From positions 485,252 through 549,251 of the forward strand of contig CAUYUJ010022537.1 in the NCBI GenBank assembly GCA_963575745.1: a stretch of DNA of 64,000 nucleotides, read 5' to 3'. Position numbers and translations under genes: made by a program. Positions within the stretch are counted from its first letter, which is position 1. Every line of letters begins with the position of its first letter. Shown here one piece after another: positions 40,184-49,615 of the stretch. Below the pieces are notes generated by a model. The model had not been told where the DNA came from and ran no database searches. It saw only the letters and a list, made by a program, of their open reading frames with translations. Source of the DNA: Prorocentrum cordatum. Lineage: Eukaryota > Sar > Dinophyceae > Prorocentrales > Prorocentraceae.

Positions 40184-40527
40184 GAGGGCAGGGCGCCCGG
40201 CGTGCGCGCGCGCCGGCCGCCGGCGGCACCGCGCCGACCGACGCGGGGCCAGCGGCGTCGGCCCGCCGCGCCTAAAACGACGCGAAGATCGGGACAAAAT
40301 TGGATCGGGATAACTCGAAATCACTGAGAATCGGCGATGTATTGGGCGCCGCGGCCGCTCCAGAGCGTTCCGGAACGCTCTGAGAGCGCTCCGGAACGCT
40401 CTGGAGCGACTTATCCCGATCCTAGCCCTGTTTTAACAGAGGGCAGGGCGCCCGGCGTGCGCGCGCGCCAGCCGCCGGCGGCACCGCGCCGACCGGCGCG
40501 GGGCCAGCGGCGTCGGCCCGCCGCGCC
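40184..40527. repeat. 89-bp direct repeats bracketing MITE-I
   Basis: An 89-bp GC-rich word starting GAGGGCAGGGCGCCCGG and ending GCCCGCCGCGCC lies at 40184-40272 and 40439-40527 with two differences. The left copy touches the element; the right copy is 3 bp away. Confidence 0.9.
40273..40435. mobile_element. MITE-I, copy 1
   Basis: Ends TAAAACG and CTGTTTTA. An inner pair GGATCGGGATAA and TTATCCCGATCC and a central palindrome of CCAGAGCG, TTCCGGAA and CGCTCTGG complete the fold. The second copy is at 51861-52033. Confidence 0.85.
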
Positions 40528-40674
40528 GCCGGTGGCCGCGCCGCGCAGCACCCGCGGGGCCTGCAGCGCGGCCCCGCTCGAGGGACAGCAAACCGGTTCT
40601 CTTTGCACTGCGAAGGCCTTGCGGCCGTGGCCGCCAACCCTGAAGACGACGAAGACGAGAGGGAGGAGGGGGGG

Positions 40675-40877
40675 GCATGCAGGGGGAGGAGGAGGAGTGG
40701 CAGGAGGAAGAGGAAGGGGTGCAGGAGGTGGATGAGGGAGGAGGAGGGGGGGGGGGGGGGGGGGGAGGAGGAGGAGGAGAGAGGAGGAGGGAGGAGGAGG
40801 AGGGAGGAGGAGGAGAGGAGGAGGAGGAGGAGGAGGAGGAGGAGGAGGAGGAGGAGGAGGAGGAGGAGGAGGAGGAG

Positions 40878-40912
<35 letters not shown>

Positions 40913-40918
40913 GGAGGC
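40675..40918. repeat. (GGA)n array with poly(G)
   Basis: GGA triplets with a G run near 40747-40766, then more than 100 bp of near-perfect GGA. Confidence 0.95.
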
Positions 40919-41364
40919 TCAAGGGACAGCAACAACATGTTCAAAAGAGGGTTCTCTTTGTACTTGCCAGGCCCCATTCGAGAAGAGTCCACCGACCGGG
41001 TTCCGCGTCGCGCGTCGGCCATCTCAGCGTCTGCCCCACTCGCTCCCGACCCGAGTGGAACTCGAGAGGCGCCAAGCGGCCCTGACGTTTGGCCAGCGGG
41101 GCCAGGCAGGTCGCGGGAACGGGCAAGCGCGCGAGCGCCCAACCAGCTCTGCAGGCGTGCCCCGAGGGCCCGATCGGGTGAGGCCCACCTGGGCCGACCG
41201 ACACCCCGAAATCTTGATACCAAGTTTTTCGGTTCTGCGTGACGGCTGCGTTTTTTCTCGGGTGTAAGCTGCTTCTGGCCCCCACGGGGCCCGCATGCTT
41301 CTTCGACCCCTTCGATGACGAGGAGCACAGTTTTGCCAAGCTATCTACCCATGTGCTCTCGCAG
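40919..41364. other. No gene recognised
   Basis: Mixed unique sequence between two GGA arrays. No domain is visible. Confidence 0.4.
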
Positions 41365-41480
41365 CCGCGAGCAGGAGGAGGAGGAGGAGTAGGAGGAGGA
41401 GGAGGAGGAGGAGGAGGGGAGGAGAACGAGACGGACAACGAGGAGGAGGAGAAGGAGGAGAAGGAGGAGGGGAGCTTCCT
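41365..41480. repeat. (GGA)n array
   Basis: GGA triplets with GAGGAGAACGAGACGGACAA in the middle. Confidence 0.9.
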
Positions 41481-41509
41481 CAGGCTTCATGGCGGCCTCC
41501 TACCGCCAT

Positions 41510-42340
41510 CTGGGACCGTCTTGTAGGCATCTTGGGACCATCTTCGCCGTCTTCGAAGGCATCTTGGATCGTCTTGGCGGCAATGCAGCGCCATCCTGAC
41601 CATCTGGAAGGCGAGCCTGGTCGTCTCTTGGAGAATTCTGTGGGGGCCCTCTGGGGGCTCTCTTGGGGCGCTCGGGCGATTTCAGGCTCCTCTTGGATCG
41701 AAGACGCCTACGGCGAATCACCGCCGCCCCCCGCCTTCTAGAATCGCCCATGTGGCCGAGCGTTGTGGCAAAAGCTCTGTCAAGGTATCGGGCCATGTGT
41801 TCCCCCAACCGTTGTGGAAACCCTTCGGGGAACACTTGGAGGAGGATGGCGGAGAAGATCAAGAGGAGGCGGAGGAGCTGAGGAGGACGTGGAGGAGGAG
41901 GAGGAGGAGGAGGAGGAGGAGGAGGAGGAGGAGGAGAAGGAGGAGGAGGAGGAGGAGGAGGAGGAGGAGGGGGCATCTTGGGAGCATCTGGGGACACTCT
42001 TGGGGCCTTCTGGGAGCTTCCTGGGAGCCTCTTGGACCTTTGGGGGGCTTCTCGGGAGCCTCTTTGGCCGTCTTGGTGGGCTCCTGGCCCGTCTGACGCA
42101 GTCGGAAGCCGTCTTGGGGGCCCATCCCGTCACCGTGCCTGGGCAGTGGGTCAGAATCCTCATGGATGCTTCTTGGTATCTCTGGGGAGGGCTGTCGGGG
42201 AGCCGCTGGAGGCAGTTTGGAAGGCATGTGGGAGCCTCTTGGGAGCGTCTTGGGGCTTCCTGAGGACCTGTTGAGGGTCTCTTGGGGGCCTCTTGGGAGC
42301 CTCTTGGGACTTCCCTGGGCCCTCTTGGGCACGCCACAGT
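41510..42340 (+). repeat. CTTGGGGCC satellite, tract 4, with internal (GGA)n
   Basis: Tract pieces at 41510-41690 and 41970-42340. A GGA array fills 41885-41970. The 150 bp from 41972 to 42121 is nearly identical to 43116-43263. Confidence 0.9.
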
Positions 42341-42345
42341 TTGCC

Positions 42346-42543
42346 ATGAGAAAGATTACGTTCCAGGAGAAGTCGGGTCCAGTCATCAACGCAGCCATGA
42401 GAGAAAAGGCCAATCTATGGGAGGCGCTTGCAGCCAGACTGAGAAAGATGGCGGCGTCGCAAGCACGTGGCAATAAGGTCGAGAGCTATGTGGCGGTGTC
42501 CGAGGCAGTGAGCAAGCTGAAGCAAATGATCATGGGCGGTTAG
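42346..42543 (+). CDS. Small exon-like frame, 65 codons to stop
   Basis: ATG-to-TAG frame: MRKITFQEKSGPVINAAMRE, KANLWEALAARLRKMAASQA, RGNKVESYVAVSEAVSKLKQ and MIMGG. It is amphipathic and helical, with balanced codon use unlike the satellites on both sides. CCACAG directly before TTTGCCATG could be a splice acceptor, so this may be a terminal exon in a host gene whose introns are the satellite tracts. The ATG would then be internal. I recognise no family. Confidence 0.5.
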   Translation: MRKITFQEKSGPVINAAMREKANLWEALAARLRKMAASQARGNKVESYVAVSEAVSKLKQMIMGG

Positions 42544-42559
42544 CTCGACATGTCAGTTC

Positions 42560-43600
42560 GTGTTCGCCCTCTGGGGCCCCTATTGGGGCGTTTCTTGGGT
42601 CGTCTTGGGCCGTCTTGGGGGCCTCTTGGGACATTTTGGAGGCCTTCTGGGCCATCTCGGCGCCCTCTTGACGGCCTTGTAGGCCCTCTTGGGCAATATG
42701 TAGGGCCTCTTGGGCCGTCCTGGAGCGTCGAGAGGCCGAGAAGGGAGAAACGCGAGCATCTGTCGAAAACCACCGGAGTTCAATGCATTTCGCCTGTCGG
42801 GGCCCTTTCGGTAGTGCGCTTGGAAGCTTTTGGGGGGCGCCTTGGGCCGTCTGGAGGCCATCTTTGACGTCTCGGAGCAAGATTGCTAAGGCCTTACGGC
42901 CAGTGCCGCCGACCCTGGATACCTCGGCCCTCGAGGGTGACGGGATGCGTGATAAGACGTCGGAGGTAAACGAAGACGTGGCGGAGGAGGAGGCGGAGGA
43001 GGAGGAGGAGGAGGAAGGGCAGGAGGAGGAGGAGGAGGAGGAGGAGGAGGAGGAGGAGGAGGAGGGGGAGGGGGAGGGGGAGGAGGGAGGAGGGGGAGGA
43101 GGATGAGGAGGAGGAGGCATATTTTGAGCATCTGGGGACATTCTTGGGGCCTCCTGGGAGCTTCCTGGGAGCCTCTTGGACCTTTGGGGGGCTTCTCGGG
43201 AGCCTCTTTGGCCGTCTTGGTGGGCTCCTGGCCCGTCTGACGCAGTCGGAAGCCGTCTTGGGGGCCTCTCTGGGCCGTCTTGGGGGCTTCGTGGGGCCGT
43301 CTTGGAGGATTCTTGGGCCGTTCTGGGGCCATACTGGAGACCTCTTGGGCGATCTTCGGGGGCTCTTGGAACGTCTCGGGCCGTCGGAAGGCCGAACAAA
43401 AAGAAAATGCCACAATCCGTCAAAAACGCAATGGGAAATCAATGATTTTGGCCTTCGGGCGTCCCTGGAGGCCCTCTTGGAGGCCCTCTTGGAGGCCTCT
43501 TGGGCCATGGTGGGCCATCTTAGGGCCATCTTTGGCCGTCTTGGTGAGCTCCTGGCCCGTCGGAAGCCGTTTGGGGGGCCCCTCTGGGTCGAGGAGGAGG
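42560..43600 (+). repeat. CTTGGGGCC satellite, tract 5, with anchors and (GGA)n
   Basis: Tract pieces at 42560-42870 and 43116-43600 flank a GGA array at 42985-43110. A diverged anchor lies near 42725-42800 (GGCCGAGAAGGGAGAAACGC). A good anchor lies at 43385-43455, ending in AAATCA-A-TGATTT (43436-43448). Confidence 0.9.
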
Positions 43601-43782
43601 AGGAGGAGGAGGAGGAGGAGGGGGAGGGGGAGGGGGAGGGGGAGGGGGAGGGGGAGAGGGAGGGAGAGGGGTCGCCCCCCCCCCCCCCCCACACACACCC
43701 TCCCCCGGTGGGGGAGGGGAGGGAGGGGCTTCGCCACGACTACGATTTCCTGATGTTTCGTGTTCGATTTCCTTTTATTTCG

Positions 43783-43817
<35 letters not shown>

Positions 43818-43830
43818 GGATCCACGCAAG
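43600..43830. repeat. GGGGAG low complexity and (GAC)n
   Basis: GGA passing to GGGGAGGGGGAG up to about 43670, a run of C, then (GAC)n at 43781-43816. Confidence 0.9.
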
Positions 43831-44479
43831 ACGACGACACTGGAATGCGTCTTCCACACGCCGACAGGGTCGGCGGATTTTGGGACTCGGGGCCCTCTTG
43901 GGCTCCTTATGGAGCACCTTGGACCTGATTTGCCGAAGGAGGGCCAAGTCTGCTCGAAGAAAGCCCGAAGTACTGCTTTTTGTCTGCTTGTCCGCCCCGG
44001 TCGGGCAGGCCCGCGGACACGTCAGGGCCGAGAGCAGAGCACTCGGCGGCGGCGAGCCTGGCGACGGTGGAGGAGGAGGAAGCGGAGGACGAGGAAGATA
44101 CTACGACGCGACGAGAAGACCAGAGGAGGAGGAGGAGGAGGAGGAGGAGGAGGAGGAGGAGGAGGACCAGTGCGAGCCTAAGACTCATAAGCGATTCTGC
44201 AACAAACACCCTCCCTCCAGGTTCCCACTTCATAGGTCCTTACAATCATCAATGCTCATTGAGGGACGGGCACCATTGGAAGACAACCATCTGATAATCC
44301 TGAACCATACCAGAACACCATTCCTGGGACTTCAGCGCCACGAGTACTTAGTCATGCCAGAACACTATTCCTCGGACTTCAACACCGCGAATCAGCCTGA
44401 CTGTTGCGCCCTGGCAGTCTTACATTGTGCCCGGACACAATTTCTGGGAAGTCAGCCATAATAATATATGAAACGATTG
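43831..44479. other. No gene recognised
   Basis: Contains a (GGA)n run at 44118-44163 and three diverged ~55-bp words like CAGAACACCATTCCTGGGAC at 44310-44455. Confidence 0.5.
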
Positions 44480-44745
44480 TAACATTTGGACGAGTGTGCG
44501 CGGTGTTGAGGCGAACGCCACATTTCGAAAAGGAACCGCCCTCCACCCGTGAAACGCTTGCAGACGGGCGAGACGAATGAGCGCAGCGCTACGGCGAGAC
44601 CCACATTTTGAAAACCACCCCCCCTCCATCCGTGAAAACCTTGCAAACTCTTAAGACGAATGCGCTCGGCGCTAAGGCGAGAACCGGATTTCAAATAATG
44701 TTCCAGACTGATGTTCAGCTTAAGGATCGTAAGTGGTGAGGGAGT
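44480..44745 (+). repeat. ~75-80-bp dispersed repeat, block 1
   Basis: Three diverged units with GAGGCGA, CCACATTTTGAAAA, CCGCCCTCCACCCGTGAAA. Related units occur at 49616-49771, 50210-50300 and 50464-50560. Confidence 0.65.
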
Positions 44746-45530
44746 CTCAGGCGAAACGCCCGGCCCGCCCTACCAACACGTTTCGTGGTGCGACAGGGGA
44801 GAGTTCATTTGTAAGGAAAATTGGAGGAGGATGGGGAGGTGGAGTGGGGAGGAGTACGAGAAGAAGTGGAGGGGGAAGGGAGCTGGATGGGGGAGGCAGA
44901 GGAGGAGGAGGAGGAGGAGACGACGACAGGAGGCAGCGACTCGGGACTAGGGGCCCTTGGCTCATCATTGTTCGGACACTTCCCCGTACTGGTTCGCCCA
45001 TTTCCTTCGAAGCACCGGCCCCGGGCGACGCGCTTCCAGACACTGGCGTTCTCAGGCTGGCCCTCCGAGAGCAGGCAGAGGCCCGGGTGGTGCCCCGGCC
45101 GAGCGGGGGCGGCTGGGCCCAGACAACGGACGGGGAAGCGCGAGAGAGGAGCGGACGAGGGCTGAGAGATGGAGGAGGAGCAGATGGGAGAGCGAGAGCG
45201 GGAGGAGGGTGGGTGGGGGAGGACGGAGAAAGGAAGATCACAGGAGGAGGAGGAGAGATGAAGGCAGGAGGGAGGGAGGAGGATCGGGGAGGGATGGACG
45301 ATGAGGGGGACACAGAACCGGCACGCGAACCCAGTGCTTGCCCCCTGCCCACCTCGCAGCACCTGGAGTGTGAGGGACATTGGGTCGAGGTCGAGGGTTG
45401 TGGGGGGCATCTCGTGCTTCGTAGTCTTTTTCCCAACCATCCTGTGGTGTTGGGTCCTCGTTTTGAAGAAACGGTCCCCGCGTTCCTTCTCCTCCTCCTC
45501 CTCCTCCTTCTCCTCGCCCTCCTCCCTCCT
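44746..45530. other. No gene recognised; purine-rich
   Basis: GGA- and GGGA-rich on the plus strand with short unique pieces. Long frames on both strands have no domain. Confidence 0.5.
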
Positions 45531-45534
45531 GCGT

Positions 45535-47035
45535 TCGCATGCCTCCCCACCACCCAGTTCGGCACACCCCTCACACGTTTCGTGGCCCCATAGGCAGCTC
45601 CACCGAAGGCCCCAGTGGCTGCGTTTGCACGCCTCCCCACCACCCATTTCGGCACACCCCTCACACGTTTCGTGGCCCCATAGGGAGCTCCACCGAAGGC
45701 CCCAGTGGCTGCGTTCGCATGCCTCCCCCACACCCATTTCGGCACACCCCTCACACGTTTCGTGGCCCCATAGGGAGCTCCACCGAAGGCCCCAGTGGCT
45801 GCGTTCGCATGCCTCCCCACCACCCATTTCGGCACACCCCCTCACACGTTTCGTGGCCCCATAGGGAGCTCCACCGAAGGCCCCAGTGGCTGCGTTCGCA
45901 TGCCTCCCCACCACCCATTTCGAGCCACCACCCCTCACACGTTTCGTGGCCCCACCCCATAGGTGAGCCATTCCACCGAAGGCCCAGTGGACATGCGTTC
46001 GCATGCCTCCCCACCCACCCATTTCGGCACACCCCTCACACGTTTTCGCGCGCCGGCCCCCACAGGGTAGCTTCCACCGAAGGCCTCAGTGGCTGCGTTC
46101 GCATGCCTCCCCACCACCCATTCGGCACACACCTCACACGTTTTCGTGGCCCCCAATAGGGAGCTCCACCGAAGGGCCCAGTGGCTGCGTTTTCGCATTC
46201 CACCCATACCACCCCCCACCCCCCATTCGGCAAACACCCTCCAAAGTTTCGTGGCCCCCCCCCTAGGCAGCTCCCCCCCCACGAATAGGCCCCACTGGCT
46301 GCGTTCGCATGCCTCCCCACCACCCATTTCGGCACACCCCTCACACGTTTCGTGGCCCCATAGGGAGCTCCACCGAAGGCCCCAGTGGCTGCGTTCGCAT
46401 GCCTCCCCACCACCCATTTCGGCACACCCCTCACACGTTTCGAGGCCCCATAGGGAGCTCCACCGAAGGCCCCATGGCTGCCGTCCGCATGCGTCCCGCA
46501 CACCCATTTCGGCACACCCCTCACACGTTTCGTGGCCCCACAGGGAGCTCCACCGAAGGCCCCAGTGCTGCCGTCCGCATGCGTCCCCACCACCCATTTC
46601 GGCACACCCCTCACACGTTTCGTGGCCCCATAGGGAGCTCCACCGAAGGCCCCATGGCTGTCCGCATGCTCCCCACACCCATTTCGGCACACCCCTCACA
46701 CGTTTCGTGGCCCCATAGGGAGCTCCACCGAAGGCCCCAGTGGCTGCGTTCGCATGCCTCCCCACACCCATTTCGGCACACCCCTCACACGTTTCGTGGC
46801 CCCATAGGGAGCTCCACCGAAGGCCCCAGTGGCAGGGTCCGCATGCCTCCCCACCACCCATTTCGGCACACCCTTCACACGTTTCGTGGCCCCATAGGGA
46901 GCTCCACCGAAGGCCCCAGTGGCGCGGTGCCTATGAGAAGAGGGGCCTAGTTTGCGTGCCCCCTCCTTCGTTTCATATCCGTGCGGTACTCGCAGCTGCA
47001 TATGGTTGGGTCCTTCGCCAGGCTAATTTGTTCGC
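45535..47035 (+). repeat. 90-bp satellite array (main block) with conserved tail
   Basis: About 15 units. The first four are exactly 90 bp apart (GGCACACCCCTCACACG at 45561, 45651, 45741, 45831). The unit core is TTTCGTGGCCCCATAGGGAG, then CTCCACCGAAGGCCCCAGTGG and CTGCGTTCGCATGCC. Units from 45900 to 46280 carry many small insertions. The block ends with GCATATGGTTGGGTCCTTCG and CCAGGCTA at about 46995-47030. The period is a multiple of three, so the frames are artefacts. Confidence 0.95.
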
Positions 47036-47089
47036 CCGTGGATGTGCAGGAACATTGGGCAGCATCATCTCGTGGATTCCACCAACGGG

Positions 47090-47240
47090 GTATGGATGAA
47101 CCAGTGAAATCCATAATTAACCATCCAGCCTTGATGAGCCACTGCAAACCTAATTGAGCGAGGACGGACCACTCCAAACCAGAACGAACCAGGATAAGCC
47201 ACCACCCGAACCGTGATGAACCACTCTAAACCAGGATGAG
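47090..47240. repeat. Degenerate GATGAACCACTC repeats
   Basis: Seven or so diverged words of GAACCACTCTAAACCAGGAT at 25-35-bp spacing. Confidence 0.65.
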
Positions 47241-47354
47241 CCACCACCGAATTGCATGAAGGCACACAGTGTTGTCAATGTGAACAGAAGCACACATTCT
47301 GCTCGTTGAGAGCATATAAGATGTTCGGCGCATTCTCTTCTTTTGCCCTCCAGA

Positions 47355-47537
47355 TATGATGAGCTGCCCAGTGGAGTGAGGATGGAAATTGAGGAGGTAG
47401 AAACTTACGTGGTAACACGTGATTTCGGTACCCTGGCAAGCACACACCATGGATTCACCACACCAGACCCCCCCGCGGACCAGGATGAACCACTCTCAGT
47501 AGCCCCTAAACAGGCAACAATCCCTGAGTTGCTCTAA
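47355..47537 (+). CDS. Exon-like C-terminal fragment, about 60 codons to stop
   Basis: After a pyrimidine-rich stretch and acceptor-like TTTTGCCCTCCAG, the frame reads YDELPSGVRMEIEEVETYVV, TRDFGTLASTHHGFTTPDPP and ADQDEPLSVAPKQATIPELL, then TAA. Composition and codon use differ from the surrounding repeats. I take it as a possible terminal exon. No family is recognised; the donor exon is not visible in the window. Confidence 0.4.
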   Translation, partial: YDELPSGVRMEIEEVETYVVTRDFGTLASTHHGFTTPDPPADQDEPLSVAPKQATIPELL

Positions 47538-48057
47538 TCTACTGCCTCACCAGAGGAGGGCGAGAACGTTGCCACCTACCTGCGCATACTTCCTCTGCAC
47601 CCTTCCCCTCTTCGTCTGATATGGTTCGGTATTGTCCCGTCCTGGGTGGTCTAGTCTTGTCGGGTCGCCTCTTGCTGTCTGCTTTCGTCTGGTCTGGTCT
47701 TGGGAGACCTGGTCTTTTGTTTTGACTGGTCTGGTCGAGCAAAGTGGGAGAAGGGAGAGGAAAGGCAGCAGCGGGGGAGAGGGGGGAGGAAGAGCATTCG
47801 GAGCGCCATGCTCGATATCCTCCTCCTGCGTCTTGGCGTTTCTCCCCCCTCGCGGGGCCATATGATGGAGACACTCGCGCGGCAGGGTCGGGCATGCGGA
47901 GGACTTCCCCCTGCACCGGAGGCCGCACCCCCCTTGCTCGAGCAGAGCCCACGGCGAGAGGCCGAAGTGCGCAGACCAGAACCCTCCTCGCTCGCTGTCT
48001 CTGGCTGGCTTCCCTCCCCCCACCTCCTCCCGTGCCCCCCCATCCATCCATCCCATG
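47538..48057. other. No gene recognised; GTCTGGTCTTG words
   Basis: At 47620-47740 the words TCTGGTCTGGTCTTG recur. The rest is purine-rich or unique without a domain. Confidence 0.5.
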
Positions 48058-48172
48058 GGCTGAGCGAAAGGGGGGGATAGGGAAAGGGGGGGCTACGAAA
48101 TCTGCTGCGTGCAGCTGGTTTCGGCCCCGCCGCCGGGCCCATTCCTCGATACATAGCCGCCCTTCGCTATCC

Positions 48173-48346
48173 CTGGGTAGTCGAAGGCCAGACTGTCAGA
48201 TTGGCCCAAGGGCCAATCTGGCCTGGCCAAACTGGATGATTTGGGTTATTCGCCAGACCGGATTCGCGTTGGCTCCCTCGCCAGATTGCCCCCGTTTGCC
48301 AGATTGGGCCCGCCAGATGGGCGCCACATTGGCTTCGACTACCCAG
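48173..48346. mobile_element. MITE-B, copy 4, inside MITE-E
   Basis: CTGGGTAGTCGAAGG to CTTCGACTACCCAG. TATCC at 48168-48172 and 48347-48351 is a 5-bp target duplication. It is slightly shorter than the others because GGATTGGGCCCC is reduced. Confidence 0.95.
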
Positions 48347-48361
48347 TATCCCCCCCTTGAC

Positions 48362-48574
48362 TTTGGACGCCCGAAATGGGTACGGAAAGAATGGGTACAA
48401 TGCCCAACAACAAATGTTGCCCCAAACCAACAGCGGCCGCTGTTGGGCAGGCGGCCTTCTGTTTCGAATGGACACAGGCCGCGGGAGCGCGGACAGCGAG
48501 TCCTGTTCAAAATGAACAGGAACTGCTGTTGGGCATCGTACCCATTCTTTCCGTACCCATTTCGGGCGTCCAAA
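48362..48574. mobile_element. MITE-F, 48-bp terminal inverted repeats
   Basis: Begins TTTGGACGCCCGAAATGGG and ends with its complement CCCATTTCGGGCGTCCAAA. The arms pair for 48 bp with one mismatch, through GGAAAGAATGGGTAC and TGCCCAACA. With MITE-B ignored, GCTATCCCCCC-CTT occurs on both sides, a ~14-bp direct repeat. Confidence 0.95.
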
Positions 48575-48709
48575 TTTGCTATCCCCCCTTTTCGCCTGGC
48601 CCGAATCTCCTGCGTGAGCGGGGGCAGGCGACATCCCCCGGCGCCCTCGCGAGCGGCGCGGCCCCCACCAGCGGCGCCAGCCAGCCGAGGACCGCGAGCG
48701 AGCCGCCGT

Positions 48710-48965
48710 CTCGGAGGAGGAGGAGGAGGAGGAGGAGGAGGAGGAGGAGGAGGAGGAGGAGGAGGAGAGGAGGAGGAGGAGGAGGAGGAGGAGGAGGAGG
48801 AGGAGGAGGAGGAGGGAGAGGAGGAGGGAGGAGGGAGGAGGAGGGAGGAGGGAGGAGGGAGGAGGGAGGCAGGGAGGAGTGGAGGGAGGGGAGGAGGGAG
48901 GAGGGAGGAGGGAGGAGGGAGGAGGGAAGAGGAGGAGGAGGAGGAGCAGGAGGAGGAGGAGGACC
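48710..48965. repeat. (GGA)n/(GGGA)n array
   Basis: Long GGA run followed by GGAGGGAGGAGGG variants. Confidence 0.95.
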
Positions 48966-49109
48966 AGCGTAAAACTCAAGAAGAGTGGACGACGCTCCCA
49001 AAGCACCTCGGCGGTCCCTGCGAGCACGCCTCCTGCACTGCGCGGAGCGCTGCGCATGGAAACGCGGGCGCCCCACGGGCCCGCAGTTCGGGCGGGCGCT
49101 CCGTCTGCC

Positions 49110-49213
49110 AAGAGGGAAAAACACACACAGACACAATTAATCCTCGATTCCCCAGAAAATATAGGAAAATATGGGAATTGGGCGGGAAGACAAAAACATT
49201 GAAAATATGGGAA
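49110..49213. mobile_element. MITE-C, truncated copy 4
   Basis: Left two thirds of the element (AGAGGGAAAAACACACACAG to GAAAATATGGGAACA), cut off by a MITE-D end. Confidence 0.85.
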
Positions 49214-49239
49214 CATACAGTCGGGGCCCTGAAGAAGGA
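49214..49239. mobile_element. MITE-D left-end fragment
   Basis: TACAGTCGGGGCCCTGAAG plus AAGGA: only the first ~25 bp of MITE-D, between two MITE-C copies. Confidence 0.85.
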
Positions 49240-49402
49240 TCAGGAGGGGAAAAAACACACAGACACAATTAATCCTCGATTCCCCAGAAAATATGGGAAC
49301 ATATGGGAATTGGGCGGGAAGACAAAAACCCAGAACATATGGGAAAATCTGAGGAATCTGTTTATTTGTGTGTATATATTTGTGTGTCCTTGGGCCCCTT
49401 CA
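49240..49402. mobile_element. MITE-C, copy 5
   Basis: Complete, TCAGGAGGGGAAAAAACACA to CTTGGGCCCCTTCA, inserted into or joined to the MITE-D fragment. Confidence 0.9.
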
Positions 49403-49432
49403 GTTTGGGAGAAACGCCCTACACCCTTACAG

Positions 49433-49612
49433 TACAGTCGGGGCCCTGAAGAAGGAACCCTTTTGGTTGGGGAGGGGCTCCGCGTTCCTTAAGTGTTTCG
49501 CAGCTTGCCTCAGGTTTTCCTTATGTCTTCGATCGGAAATCGAAGTTCAACTTATGGAAAAAAAGAGCCTCGTTCCTTATTTTGGGTTCCTTAGGTCAGC
49601 GCCCCGACTGTA
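49433..49612. mobile_element. MITE-D, copy 3
   Basis: Complete, TACAGTCGGGGCCCTGAAG to GCGCCCCGACTGTA, with TA on both ends. Confidence 0.9.
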
Positions 49613-49615
49613 CAT

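Larger units (their letters stand above)
48058..48602. mobile_element. MITE-E, copy 1, split by MITE-B and MITE-F
   Basis: The left end GCGAAAGGGGGGGATAGGG and interior (GTGCAGCTGGTTTCGGCC, CCATTCCTCGATACATAGCC) match the intact copy at 52161-52350. The right end (GCTATCCCCCCTTTTCGCC) resumes after the two inserted elements. Confidence 0.85.

Noticed and set aside
45561-46900. CRISPR-like array because of regular repeats
   Set aside because: Units are contiguous with no unique spacers, and the context is eukaryotic.
45301-46950. Open frames of 200 or more codons with Cys/His-like periodicity
   Set aside because: The 90-bp repeat period is a multiple of three, so a stop-free unit stays open in several frames. 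The apparent motifs are the repeat itself.
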